Shown: one piece after another, positions 11,434-23,100 of the stretch
Layout of the letters: each line of letters opens with the position of its first letter
Position numbering within the stretch: the stretch's first letter is position 1
Assembly (NCBI GenBank): GCA_026120035.1
Contig: JALRME010000049.1
Location: 62,001 to 126,000, forward strand
Direction of reading: 5' to 3'
Length of the DNA stretch: 64,000 bases
From: Coleophoma eucalyptorum
Lineage: Eukaryota > Ascomycota > Leotiomycetes > Helotiales > Dermateaceae
Notes under the pieces: generated by a model
The model's database searches: none
Told to the model about the DNA's origin: nothing
Seen by the model: the letters and a program-made list of their open reading frames with translations, nothing else
Program-made: the position numbers and the translations under genes

Positions 11434-11568
11434 ATGGGCTCTAAGAATATCAACCACAAAGGAACCTCTCGCGGTTGTACCATTATGCGTCAATCTGGTA
11501 CCTCACGCGGCTACACTCTCCAGAAAGCCGGCACTAGCCGTGGCTGTACTGTCATGTACACCAACTAG
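11434..11568 (+). CDS. 44-aa protein with three GTSRG repeats
   Basis: A single short ORF starting with ATGGGCTCTAAG in a good context (ACAAAATGG). The protein is almost wholly three copies of a GTSRG(C/Y)T unit: GTSRGCTIMRQS, GTSRGYTLQKA and GTSRGCTVMYTN, after the leader MGSKNINHK. Codons differ between copies while the amino acids are kept (for example TCTCGC, TCACGC and AGCCGT for Ser-Arg), which suggests selection at protein level. There is no signal peptide, no membrane segment and no KR/KK processing pair as in dikaritin precursors. Copies one and three carry a Cys; copy two has Tyr. I do not recognise the family and assign no function. Confidence 0.65.
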   Translation: MGSKNINHKGTSRGCTIMRQSGTSRGYTLQKAGTSRGCTVMYTN

Positions 11569-13747
11569 AGTTCAATTTTCTTCAACATCTCGAGATGGAA
11601 GCATGGTGTCCTCGGCATTTCAATGATATAAATGGTGGTGCTTCTCTGGGTATGAAATACAACTTTCTTCGGCAAAACCACACTTTACACTTCTTTTCAG
11701 ATCTCGATCTTCTTTCTTTGCTTCTTCGACCACAACCATTTGGCAATACACCTTGAACCTTTATGTCATTGAGGCAATTTCCTTCCCTCCTTCATAACCA
11801 CCTTCTTCAGAACTTTGGCTCTATCGATCGACTAATAAGGTACCATTCAGCAAGCCTGATCGAGAAGAATCATTACAAACCGAAGGAAGCGACAATTATG
11901 GAAAGGGAGCTCATATTCTAAGATGGAAACTACAATTTTGTACCTTCAACCTGTTCTGAGGGATGGGCAATTTGGGATTTGTCGCAAATTCTAGCTTGTC
12001 TGATGGATGGGTGGAGGCTCAGTACAGGGGGAACCTGACAGACCTCTCGGTAGATGGATAGTCCTCCTTGTGCTTTTAATAGCAGCAAATGCAACTCTGT
12101 TCTGCCGAGCTCTCGCTATTGCTCCCGTGATGTGTGAGAGATGTCACTGTTCTAGTCCTGTTTTGATTTGTCTGCAATACCTGCCCGCTACTGTAGGCCG
12201 TGTGTTCCTGCTAATTTATTTGATTGTTTGAGCCGAGGGACGATTTTCTTAAGTGGCCATGTTAAAAGAGGGGGGCCTCAGATTCGCCGTCAAGTATTTC
12301 AGCTTCAATAAGCGCGATCATATGCTTGTTCCATTCCGCTTTTAATTCTTTTGCTCGTTCTCAGGATACATCTTTGAGTCAATTAAACGATAGTATCGTT
12401 CAATTTAGGACTCTGAAAAATAGTATCTTTAGTTCCTTATGAATCGGAAAGATTGTTAAAGCTATAATTACACCATCAACGGCTTCAATGAAGTCCCCTT
12501 ACCTCTGCCCCCAATGCAAATTCATCCACTTTCTAGCTATCCCATCTCGTACCAGCCGCATATGTAACCGACTACGTTAACCATGAACCAACTGGCGGCT
12601 CCGGGTGCAGGGTTTCGGCCAAGAATTAAAATATTTGGGATGGGAATCGTCTGAATACTAGCAAGTCTTGCGAGAGTTTGTCCGGGTTAGGTTCTGCTAA
12701 TTTATACTGCTATGCAAATTCGGTTGCAGGAACAAGTTGATTGTGTTACGAAATGAGAAGACGTTTGTGCAAGATCGACAAGTTGGCAAGGGATTATGAA
12801 TTCGTCAGACGGTCTGGAATAATCAAGGAGCGTCACGGAACCGGATGTATTTTCAAGATCTGCCAATTGCTTGGGTCATGCGTATTTTTATCTGCTTCGG
12901 AGCATGAACTTAACCACTGCTAGGCAACAATATCGTTGATAAGATATGCTCAAGGTAGGAGATAGTATCGATTGAGCCCTTAAAAGAATAATACTGTGAA
13001 GCTATGATCGTCGTCTACGTCCAGATATGGAGGTGGGAAGATTTCCTAGCTAGTCTGAGAACCCCGACATAACATGAGTATATCGTCATATGGAAGAGCA
13101 TATTGCTTCTCTAGTTCGGCAAAAGAGAAGCTCAATACTGCTGCGTTCGAATAATACGAAGAAAAATTTGTAGGAATAGTCCTGAGCAGCACAATTGCAT
13201 GCTGGCGTTCTTGATATATCTTGATCAAGTCGTGTGAAAATAGCCCAGGTCGCTTAACGAATACGAGGCAAAACCACAATTCTCAAGCGATGATGGTAAG
13301 CGAATATCGCAAGACTAAGTCAAAGTTAGAGGGTGAAACGGGTCAAGCCTGCGGTGGCCATACATTTTGAAAAAAGAACTGAAGCGATCCTTGCCACCCA
13401 CAGGAATATAGCCTGTTCATTCTGACACGTACCAACGACTCCCCAATGCGCCTCTACCTCTATTAGCTTTCTTGTCTCATTGCGAGTCATCCCGTCGCAG
13501 GGATTGAAGTAATAAAGCAGTCTGTTATGATATCACAAGTTTGGGTTGCAGAATATGTGGGCTCTTATTGGAGTTCCCATCGCAAGAAATGCCTTGGCTA
13601 GTCTGATTGATAAAACCAGAGCATGGGGAAGATGTCCCCTTAATTGCTTTCAGGCGGAGGGGGAGGTTTTATCTTGATAAGATCTCAGCTTATATCTTCA
13701 CAGTTCATCCTTTCGAGACGTAAGTTTTTAGGGTAAGGTAACCAAAG
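11569..13747. other. intergenic region
   Basis: About 2.2 kb without a supported gene. A few short ORFs (12007-12231, 12741-12923, 13046-13279 on the minus strand) lack recognisable features. The 3' UTR of the microprotein gene and the promoter of the SUR7-type gene must lie at the ends. Confidence 0.45.
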
Positions 13748-15131
13748 ATGGCGGACGTAACAAAAGTACCAGCGCCTAAACGCTCTATATTTCAGTTCCG
13801 TCTATCCGCCATCATTCCGGTGATATGTTCAACAGTGGCCTTGATTCTTACCTTGATTGCTGTACTCTCCGGGACCAAGCCTGGAATGTTTGAAGATAGC
13901 TATCTGATGAGAGTATGTAGCCATCGCAAGCAGGTGCATTTAGGAGAGTAAAGCACTGACTCCAAGCAGTTCAACACGACTGACTTGGGAGAGAATATCA
14001 TCAACTTCACGCCAGTGAACACTGCTGCAAAAGTAAAGAGGCTTGATAATCCATTTACACTATTACCTAACCCTTTGGGTTTGCCTACTTTGACTCTCCC
14101 AAACCCAACGCTGCCGACTAACTTTCCAACTCCAACAATTCCGGGTGTACTCACTTCACTATTTCCAATCCCAACTGCTCTAGGCCAGGATCCACTTGCA
14201 GCCATCACCGATGTCTTCCAAGATATTACCGGGAATATCAGTGGAATTATCAGCTCAGGATTAAACGGAGCCGAGGCCGGCATTGTGGAAGCCGTTAGGG
14301 ACAAGTTGGGGATTGCGCAGTACTATACGCTCCATGTCTTGAACATCTGCGAGGGCACCTCGACAGGAGGGTCGGGAATGAACATAACAAAATGCAAGCA
14401 CTACACAGATGAAGCATCAGGTAAGTCAACCTTGTTAAAGTGGTTGCTCAAAATCTGACTTCTTAGGTGTTTTCTCCCTTATTGCGGCGGTACCCAGTTC
14501 CGTGACAGTCTTAAACTCGCAGATCACCGTTCCCATCCTGGGCGACGTGGCCGACATGGGCCAGTTCCTCAAAACCCTCTCGCCAATCCTTGGAACCTTT
14601 TACCTCGCCATTTACATTGTTAGCATCGTCGGTAGCGCCGGCTCCGCATTGTTTACTCTGGTGGAGATATTCTTCCGTCCGAATCGTATTGTGCTTCGGA
14701 TTAGTATGTTTACCGCAACACTAGCCTCCATTTTTCACGGCACTGCAGCCCTTTCTGCATCCGTTGGGTCTGCTGCTATTACCAGCATCGCCAATAGTAT
14801 GGGTAGTGGTGTTGGTCTGGCCGCCGATGAAGGATCATCATTCCTCGCGCTGGTCTGGGTGGCCTGGGTATTGAGCGTAGTCACAAGCGTATACTGGCTG
14901 TCTATTTGGTTTGTAGAGTTTAGAGAAATTTCCTACAAGGCAAGAAGGAGATCGGCCTTCGAAATGAGCGACTGGAAGGGAATCTTCAAGGAGGTTTGGA
15001 ATGATTTCTGGTTATCAAAGGAGGAGAAGAAAAAGGTGGAAGTGGAGATGAAGACGCCAAAGAAAAGACCGTCAGCTAAACTACATGTAAGACAGAGAAG
15101 TAGTTATACACAGTTAGAGACCACGATATAA
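13748..15131 (+). CDS. SUR7/PalI-family plasma-membrane protein
   Basis: Exons 13748-13912, 13970-14420 and 14467-15131 give 426 aa. The plan fits the SUR7/PalI family: a short basic cytosolic N terminus, TM1 (FRLSAIIPVICSTVALILTLIAVLSG), a long extracellular loop, then three membrane segments (about residues 240-365) and a basic cytosolic tail rich in Lys. The loop has Pro/Thr-rich repeats of the LPNPLGLPTLTLPNPTLPT kind and ends with YYTLHVLNICEG..NITKC, matching the paired-cysteine motif before TM2. SUR7 relatives organise eisosome/MCC membrane domains, and PalI acts in pH signalling; the sequence does not say which role applies here. The tail ends RQRSSYTQLETTI. Confidence 0.85.
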
Positions 15132-15226
15132 AATAGCTAATCACGTACATTGTCCTCATTCATGAATCCAAGGAGGGTGCGAGCTTGCTAACGGCGAAAT
15201 TGAAATCCGGATTACTAAGCAACCCG

Positions 15227-15262
15227 ACGCGTAAATGAGATCATCGCGTCCACGCGCCAAAA
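15227..15262. promoter_or_regulatory. MluI cell-cycle box and E2F-like site upstream of the polymerase delta gene
   Basis: ACGCGTAA at 15227-15234 matches the MCB consensus ACGCGTNA exactly. Twenty-five bases on, 15252-15262 reads ACGCGCCAAAA, whose reverse complement TTTTGGCGCGT resembles an E2F/MBF site. Both lie 115-150 bp before the ATG of the replicative polymerase. In yeasts such boxes drive G1/S transcription of POL3 and other replication genes through MBF. Function here is inferred from sequence and position. Confidence 0.55.
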
Positions 15263-15375
15263 TCCTCGAGACGTGACGAGGGCCAACCACTAAACACGTC
15301 TCGCCATCTTCATGTACAGAGGTTGTTGCGATCTTCCACACCTCAATATCAGCAGTTAATTTAGCCAAACCCATC

Positions 15376-18300
15376 ATGGCAACTGCAAGGCTTCCGCAGA
15401 AGCGGATCCTTGGTGAATCGACCAACACTCGCCGCAATATCCCCTCCTCACCAGCTTCTGCGAAGAAGAGGAAGCTTGAACCGTTCTCATCGCCCGCCGC
15501 TAGATTCAAGAGTTCACAAAATGGCCCCAGAGGAAAACCGGGCTCGAGCCAGCCCAGTCATTTCGAGTCTGAGGTGTTGGAAAAGATGACCCAGGATATG
15601 GCTGGATTGAAGAAAAACAATTCAGAAAAGGACCAGCAATGGGATAGACCTAGCTTGGATGGCTTCAATCCAGTCGCGGATAACCTTACCTTCCAGCAGA
15701 TTGAAGCGAAAGAAGGCACATTGGCTGGATTCTCTGGTGCCACCATTAAGCTGTTTGGAGTGACAGAGGTAAGCTATACCGATTGGACTGAGAATAACTG
15801 CTGACCGTTGATAAAGAATGGCAATTCTGTAATGCTACATGTCACTGATTTCCTCCACTACCTCTACGTCGCAGCTCCTGTGTCCTTCCAGCCAACGGAT
15901 TGCGAAAAATACAAGACCTTTTTAGAAGCTCAAATTGCACAGCATCAACCTGCAGTACACTCTGTGAATATGGTCCTCCGGGAGAACCTCTACGGCTTTC
16001 AGGGAAATCAACAGAGCCCTTACCTCAAAATCACGGTCACTGACCCAAAATTCATCAACAAAGTCAGAAGTACAATCGAGAAGGGTGATGGTAACTGGAA
16101 AGGAATGTGGAAAGGAACAGGGGATGGAGGAATCAAGACATTTGATCAAATCGAGTTCGTGCTGCGGTTTATGGTGGACTGTAAAGTACGTATTTCCTTT
16201 ATTATCACCTTTCCTAGCTAATTCTTGGCAGATTTTTGGCATGTCCTGGGTCGAGGCACCATCGGGAGCGTACAAAATCCTTCCTAAACACGAAAGACAA
16301 TCCAACTGTCAAATCGAAGCTTCGGTAAACTATAGAGACTTAGTGGCACATAAGCCTGAAGGAGAATGGGCTAAGATGGCGCCTCTGCGAATATTGTCCT
16401 TCGATATCGAGTGCGCTGGTCGCAAAGGAGTTTTCCCAGAGGCTACTCAAGATCCTGTCATTCAGATTGCAAACGTTGTTACTCGGTATGGAGAGAAGAA
16501 GCCCTTCGTACGCAACGTATTCTGCCTCGATACCACAAGTCTGATTGTCAATACACAAATCTTCGAGTATGAGCGAGAAGAGAAAATGCTTATAGAGTGG
16601 AGGAATTTTCTTGAAAAGGTCGACCCGGATGTCATCATTGGGTACAATATTTGCAACTTCGATTTTCCATATCTGCTCGATAGAGCAAAGCATCTCAAAG
16701 TTCAAGGCTTCGATAGGTGGACTCGGTTGCCCAACGTAGCTTCAGCGGCGACAGAAACTCACTTTTCCAGTAAACAGATGGGTAATCGCGATACGAAAGC
16801 TACAAATACTGATGGTCGACTGCAATTGGATCTCTTGCAGCTCGTTCAAAGAGACCATCAACTCAGAAGTTATACCCTCAACTCAGTGTGTGCGCAATTC
16901 CTCGGCGAGCAGAAAGAAGATGTACACCACACCATGATCACTGAACTGTTCAATGGTACACCAGAATCGAGGCGAAGATTGGCAGTCTACTGTTTGAAGG
17001 ATGCTTATCTACCGCAGAGATTGATGGATAAGCTCTCTTGTCTTGAGAACTATACGGAAATGGCCAGAGTCACAGGTGTTCCATTCAACTACTTGCTTGC
17101 TCGTGGTCAACAGGTCAAGTTTGTCAGCCAACTTTTTCGAAAAGCCCTGGAACAGAAACTTGTTATTCCCAACACAAAATCTGAAGGTACTGATGAACAG
17201 TATGAAGGTGCCACTGTCATTGAGCCTACTAGAGGTTATTACGACGTTCCTATTGCCACCCTCGATTTCGCCTCTCTTTACCCTAGCATCATTCAAGCTC
17301 ACAATCTTTGTTATACCACTTTGTTGAACAAGAATGCGGTGGAAAAGCTTTCCTTGAAGAAAGACGAAGACTACATTGTTACACCCACAGGAAATATGTT
17401 CTGTACAACGAAGCAGAGGAAAGGTCTTTTGACACAGATTTTGGAGGAGTTGCTGTCCGCAAGAAAACAAGCGAAACGAGAATTGGCTAGTGAGACCGAT
17501 CCTTTCAAGAAGGCGGTCCTCAACGGTCGACAACTTGCTCTTAAGGTCAGCGCAAACAGTGTTTACGGTCTTACTGGTGCCACTGTCGGAAAGCTGCCTT
17601 GTCTCGAGATTGCCAGTAGCACAACTGCTTATGGTCGACAAATGATTGAGAAGACAAAGGGCGAGGTCGAAGACAAGTATAGCATCGCCAATGGCTATTC
17701 TCATGATGCTCAGGTCATTTATGGTGATACTGATTCCGTCATGGTGAAATTTGGCACTAAAGATCTCGCTGAGACGATGAAACTTGGTGAGGAGGCTGCC
17801 CAGTACGTTTCATCAAAGTTCGTCAAGCCCATCAAGCTTGAGTTTGAGAAAGTCTATTTTCCGTATCTGCTCATTAATAAGAAACGTTATGCTGGACTTT
17901 ACTGGACGAATCCGGACAAATACGACAAAATGGATACGAAAGGAATTGAAACGGTTCGAAGAGACAACTGTCGCCTAGTGCAGACCGTCATTGAGACTGT
18001 TCTGAGGATGATCCTGATCGATCAGGATGTTCAAGGCGCTCAGGAGTAAGTGCTAACTCCTGCCCATTTTATTCCTTAATGCTTATAAATTCTAGCTATG
18101 TCAAAGACACGATTTCGGATCTCCTCCAAAATAAGATCGATATGTCAAAACTTGTGATCACGAAAGCTCTTGCCAAAGCCGATTATGCCGCAAAGCAAGC
18201 ACACGTGGAGCTTGCAGAGCGAATGAGGAAGCGAGACGCTGGTTCTGCTCCTGCACTCGGAGATCGTGTCGCATATGTTATCATTAAGGGTGCTGCTGGA

Positions 18301-18834
18301 GCAAAGAACTTTGAGAGATCGGAAGATCCTATCTACGTGTTGGAGAACAACGTACCTGTTGACACAAAGTACTACCTCGATAACCAACTCGCAAAACCTC
18401 TTGGCCGTATCTTCGAGCCCATTCTTGGCGAGACAAAAGCAAAGTCTCTACTTACTGGCGCCCACACTCGTGCTATTTCTGTTGCAGCACCTTCGATCGG
18501 TGGTTTGATGAAGTTCGCAAAGAAGACACAGACATGTATGGGTTGCAAGAAACCTCTGGTCGGAAAGGAAGAGAGTGGTGGGGCAGTCTGCTCCGATTGT
18601 GCACCGCGAGTAGGGGAGCTTTATCAAAAGACACTAAGCAAGGTCTCAGATCTCGAAGTGCGCTTCGGTCGATTGTGGACTCAGTGCCAAAGATGCCAAG
18701 GTAGTATGCACTGCGAGGTTATTTGTAGTAGTAAGGATTGCCCAATCTTCTACATGCGCATGAAGGCTAAAAAGGATGTTGAAGATGCTGGAAAGGAGTT
18801 GGTTCGGTTTGATAGGGATCCTGCTGCCTGGTAA
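15376..18834 (+). CDS. POL3: DNA polymerase delta catalytic subunit
   Basis: Four exons (15376-15768, 15817-16185, 16232-18045, 18096-18834) give 1104 aa, the normal size. It is the family B replicative polymerase of the lagging strand with 3'-5' proofreading. Exonuclease motifs: FDIEC (D312, E314), NICNFDFPY (D398) and YCLKDAYLP (Y507, D511). Polymerase motifs: [10 protein letters not shown] (D599), [10 protein letters not shown], and C YGDTDSV (D753, D755). The C terminus carries both metal-binding modules: CysA (C1006-MGC..CSDC) and CysB (from C1056, [18 protein letters not shown]), the latter being the [4Fe-4S] site that binds the accessory subunit. Residue numbers run about nine behind yeast Pol3. 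The third intron splits the Asp codon in QGAQDYV. All key residues are intact. Confidence 0.98.
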
Positions 18835-19684
18835 TTTGTGGGATTTTAGCATGATATGCTTGCTGTAATGGTCTTGGGAACATGATATCCGGCGTATGGG
18901 GCTACAGGAGATAAATGGTATGGGAGGACATGTGTGATTCCTCATGAGTGCTATTCATGAAGCATATGATGAACACAGGATATATATATATAAATTTATT
19001 CACCTGTGTTTCAAGAATTTTGCTTCATATAGCATCTCATAATGAATGGGCTAGTTTCAGCACCCATTGGTGTCGTGATCCAGGGCCCTCTTTTGAGCAT
19101 TCCAGAGGGCTAGTGACTCTTTGTGTCGCCTCATGCCTCTCCTGACGCATTTTATAGAGCCTTCACATAATTGAGTTCTTAACGTCGGATCGAGTAACTC
19201 CCTGGAAGATTTCTTTGTCGGTCCTTTGTTCAGGGCGTCGTCGAAGAGTTTCTAGGAGGGTGGCCGTGCATCTCATCGAGTTACAATACCAGTGCTAGGT
19301 GTGCTTGAAACCTTTTCAGACTGCTTATTAATCGGAGTGGGAAAATATGAGAAGAACCATCTTATCTTGATGAAAGAGCCATGTCATGTCCTTGAAAGAA
19401 GATGCTCAGTCCTTGTAAAGACACCAGTGCAGCGCAGGAAGTTTAGCGAGCTGAAGAAAAGGCGCGACAGGTCAAGCTTTGCAGGCCGTGGGTTGCCCAA
19501 AGGCTGTGGCAAAGCAGCTCTAAACCTCTGGGATGGAGGTGACGAATTTATTCAGCGTAGATTCATCTGTAAGTGCATTTTCACTGCTGAGGTAGGTTCG
19601 CTAAATTGCTGCTTCTTCGTGCCACTGCTCTGTTCCTGTGTCCACGCTCAGCAGTTGTGTCGAGATAAGATGGTACACATGGGG
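18835..19684. other. intergenic region
   Basis: Non-coding apart from weak ORFs. It contains a short TA repeat at about 18981-18992. Nothing else is supported. Confidence 0.4.
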
Positions 19685-19864
19685 TCATATTGAATTACCC
19701 AGTGACCAAGATATAGCTTTGTCTATCAAGAACTCCAAATACTGCTGTGAAAGTGGGCGTGGGGTGTCGCCCAATTCAAAGGGTTGTAGCTTGTCAGGAT
19801 CAAATATTTGCTCTACGGTAAGAAGACAATTAGATACGCAAGTTCTTGAAAAATGCATTTTCAT
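19685..19864 (-). CDS. 59-aa hypothetical ORF or gene fragment
   Basis: Minus-strand ORF beginning MKMHFSRTCVSNCLLTV and ending IDKAISWSLGNSI. The segment between (EQIFDPDKLQPFELGDTPRP, SQQYLEFLIDKAI) has clearly protein-like composition, while the first ~15 residues do not. A possible splice acceptor (TTACCGTAG at about 19814) precedes the protein-like part in frame. It may therefore be a terminal exon or a relic of a larger gene rather than an independent short gene. No family is recognised. Confidence 0.3.
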   Translation of the reverse strand: MKMHFSRTCVSNCLLTVEQIFDPDKLQPFELGDTPRPLSQQYLEFLIDKAISWSLGNSI

Positions 19865-20103
19865 TTCGATCTATATAATGATCATTACAAAACTACAAGA
19901 GTAGTACAAGAAAGATAATATATGGGGTGCTATATTGCATCACCCATGCTTTGCCGTCTGCTTGCTCAGCTCGCTGAAGCGACAAGCATCTCTGGGTATC
20001 ACTAAAGAAGTTATGACTGTTAAGTTATGTCGAAATCGAAGTAGAGAAAGCTATGTGCGATCCGTGACGCTATCCTGTGTATAGTATACCCCAACCCCAG
20101 CTA

Positions 20104-23100
20104 TCATTGGCGACAAACCACCCCAACAAGCAACCACCACCACTCCCCCGCTCTCCAACCCTCCAGACCCTCTGCTATAGGCCCAACCAGTACAATATCG
20201 GCTGCACAAGGAAGTATAAGTCCGACGGTTTCCGCCCATTGCAGAAGGAGTGCCAGATCCCAATCTTCGAGTGCAGGCGCAAATTCTCTCTTCAGCTCTC
20301 GAATAGTAGCACCACTCCGCAGACTCAACATACCAATAACAGCTACAAGGATACGTCGCCATAAGCTCTCCATTAATAGTTCTGCAATATCACACCAAAC
20401 AGGGATGGCACCAGAGGGACCTTGAGATGGAGGGGCGAGGTGTGCTAGGTTGTGGATTTCGGGAATCTGCTGTGTAAAGATATAAATCGGTGTTGGGAAG
20501 ATGAACATATTAAAGCGCAAATTCTTCTTGTCCATCCTTCGAGTCTCATATCCGCCGTTGGTCAAGCCCCATTTGTTGGTAGGAATATTTGGCGAGCGAA
20601 CTTCAATACGACCATGCGCTTGGAGGTTGGTAATGCACATAATTGTTCCTTCGTCGGCCATCCAGTCAAGCGGAACACCGTTTCGTCTACCTTCTCCATC
20701 TGGATCTAAGAACTGGTCGTCAAGGTAAGCCTTAAAGTTCGCGGCCTCGACGAATTGGTTTTCCTTCATGTGTTTACGAAGACTATCGATGAAAGTACCG
20801 CCGATCTCAAAGTGTCGGCCAGGAAGAGGACGCTTCTGCTTGCTCTTATGAGAAATCACCTTGGACGATATGAGATCATCGATGGCCTCCTTCACAAAGC
20901 TTTTATCAAGAGGTCGAAGTTTACGCTCTGCGATTTTATCGTGGCCGTTCACCCAATCTTGATCGTGAGTGAATGTACTTGCTCGAGCCCATGATTTAAC
21001 AACCGCGAAATCATCAACTTCCTCGACATTTTGTTGTGGATGAAGACCAACAGTATTCTGGTGGTGAGACATGATCTCTAAGCGCTTGTAGCCCGCAGTG
21101 GAGAGATGGAAATAGGAATCGCGCCAATCTTTATCTGCAACATTCTCAGGAATAATGTCGTACTCATGATTGAGCCTCTCCCTGCTCGATGGTAGATCCT
21201 TGGTCTGGATTTCTATTGTGAAGTCTACATTCTTAATAGTCCAGTCAGTGAGCCGCTTCCAATCATATGCCGGTAGATTGTCGTAATCAATTGGAGGAAT
21301 ATCGCCGTTCTCGTACGCGGTCAAAAAGGGCTCCTGGAACCCATTTCCAACCTTCTCTACCAGGGCCTTCTGATGCCTTGACAATTCTTCCCACTTCCTT
21401 CTAAGATGATTCATTGAGAAATCTGGAAATTGTCTGCCAACTAGGACCCAGTCAATTGTTTGATCTAGTCCACCAGTCACGGTACGCTGCACCACAGTCG
21501 CGACGAGAAGCCTTGATTCTTGCTCAGACGACATTGCTCCCTCTTGTGTATTGGTACGCTGGCGTCGAGAAGGACCTTCGTCTGTAGTAGCGACCTGAAC
21601 ACCAAATTTCAAGGCCGCATCTTCAATGCTATCGTATAAACCCTTGAGATCAGCTGGCAGGGCTGTTTGTATACGGTTTTTATATCGTTTCTGAGTATCA
21701 TATTTACCATCGATACGAGCTGGTCTATTAGACGGACGTTTTGGAGCAGAAATACGCGGACGTTTTGCAGGGCGCTCAATAGCTTCTGGTTCGGCACCAA
21801 GAGGACCTTCTTCAGTATCTTGCAGGCTGGCGTATGGAATTGTCTCTACCGTGTAGGAATTCTCATCCAACCATTGAATTTCAGCGAGTTCTAGTTCATT
21901 AGGTCGATCGAGCGTCTTTATAGCGTGATTAACCCATCGATATTCAGGAGCTAAAGTGCCACTGCATAACGAATACTTCCCAGCGCCTTGTTCCCATTTT
22001 GCAACAATTTCAACATGATACAAGAAATCAACCCATTTCGGATCAGGGTAGCTTTTTATTGGGCCCCATCCACTTGTATTAGTGGCGAGTATGTCTTTGA
22101 GCGAGAACTCGGCTGTGAAAGAATCGTTGAGGAACCATGTTGCGTCTGGCCACCATCCTTGCAAGGTGAAAGACTTCTCTTCCCCTTCTGCGAAGAAAGC
22201 AGGCCATGTACCTTGATTGCCCCGAATAACAAGATGTTCCGCAAATCGTACTTCGTATTTCTCTTCCGTGGGCATGCTTTCGGAAAAGACCATCTCACCA
22301 GGGCCTAAGACTGCATCTGAATCAATTGAACCAAAATCCTCATCCAGCTGTGTATTAGGAGCCAAGAAATCGAATGAAAGCTTCTGCGAGGGCACATGTG
22401 AGACAGGAAGCTGGGAGTGGGAAATGAACGACGGGAGTCCGAAAGCATCAGGCAAAGAGCCCAGTCCAGGGTTAACTTGTCTTCCAGTATAGGCATCAAG
22501 CTTCCTCTGCGTAACTTCAACCTTCTGCTCTTGCTGTGTACTAGAGATTTGTGCTTTAAGTCCACGGGTAACGCGCCTGAACTCGTTGTTTTCAATACTG
22601 GGCAGCATGTTGCTCTCCTCAATATCGTCCTCAACTGTAGAACCTCGTCTATAGCCTTTTATGGGTCGCATTGTTCTCTTGGATATGCGAGGTCCAAATT
22701 CGTCATCATCATCATCATCGGAATCAAGAACCCGGGCCCTTTTCTGATATCTTCTTCTCGGTGTGTTGTTGGATACTGGCTGTTCGTCATCTCCTTCTGG
22801 AGTTTCCGATGGCCGAGTAAGGTCTCGGAGCAAGTGCCTTGACAAAGGAGCAGGACCAAGCATTCGTTTCTTGGGCATAATAACAGGCCGGAAACTGGAC
22901 TCGATCCTCTCCAAGTATTTGTCCAAATTAGGATTGCCTTGAGCACGACGCGAAGGTCGAGCAAAGATGGGGCGCACTCCGTGCCCGAACGGACGAATAG
23001 ACCATGAGCCGTCTGGTGATTGCATGTACGTTACAGGCTCTGGTAGGCGATGCTCGCCTCTGATGAACGGCTTGTAAGGTACTTTGACGCGAAGCTGGCC

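Noticed and set aside
11198..11626. 142-codon plus-strand ORF overlapping the GTSRG gene
   Set aside because: It reads through the promoter and TATA box of the small gene in another frame and lacks repeats or protein character.
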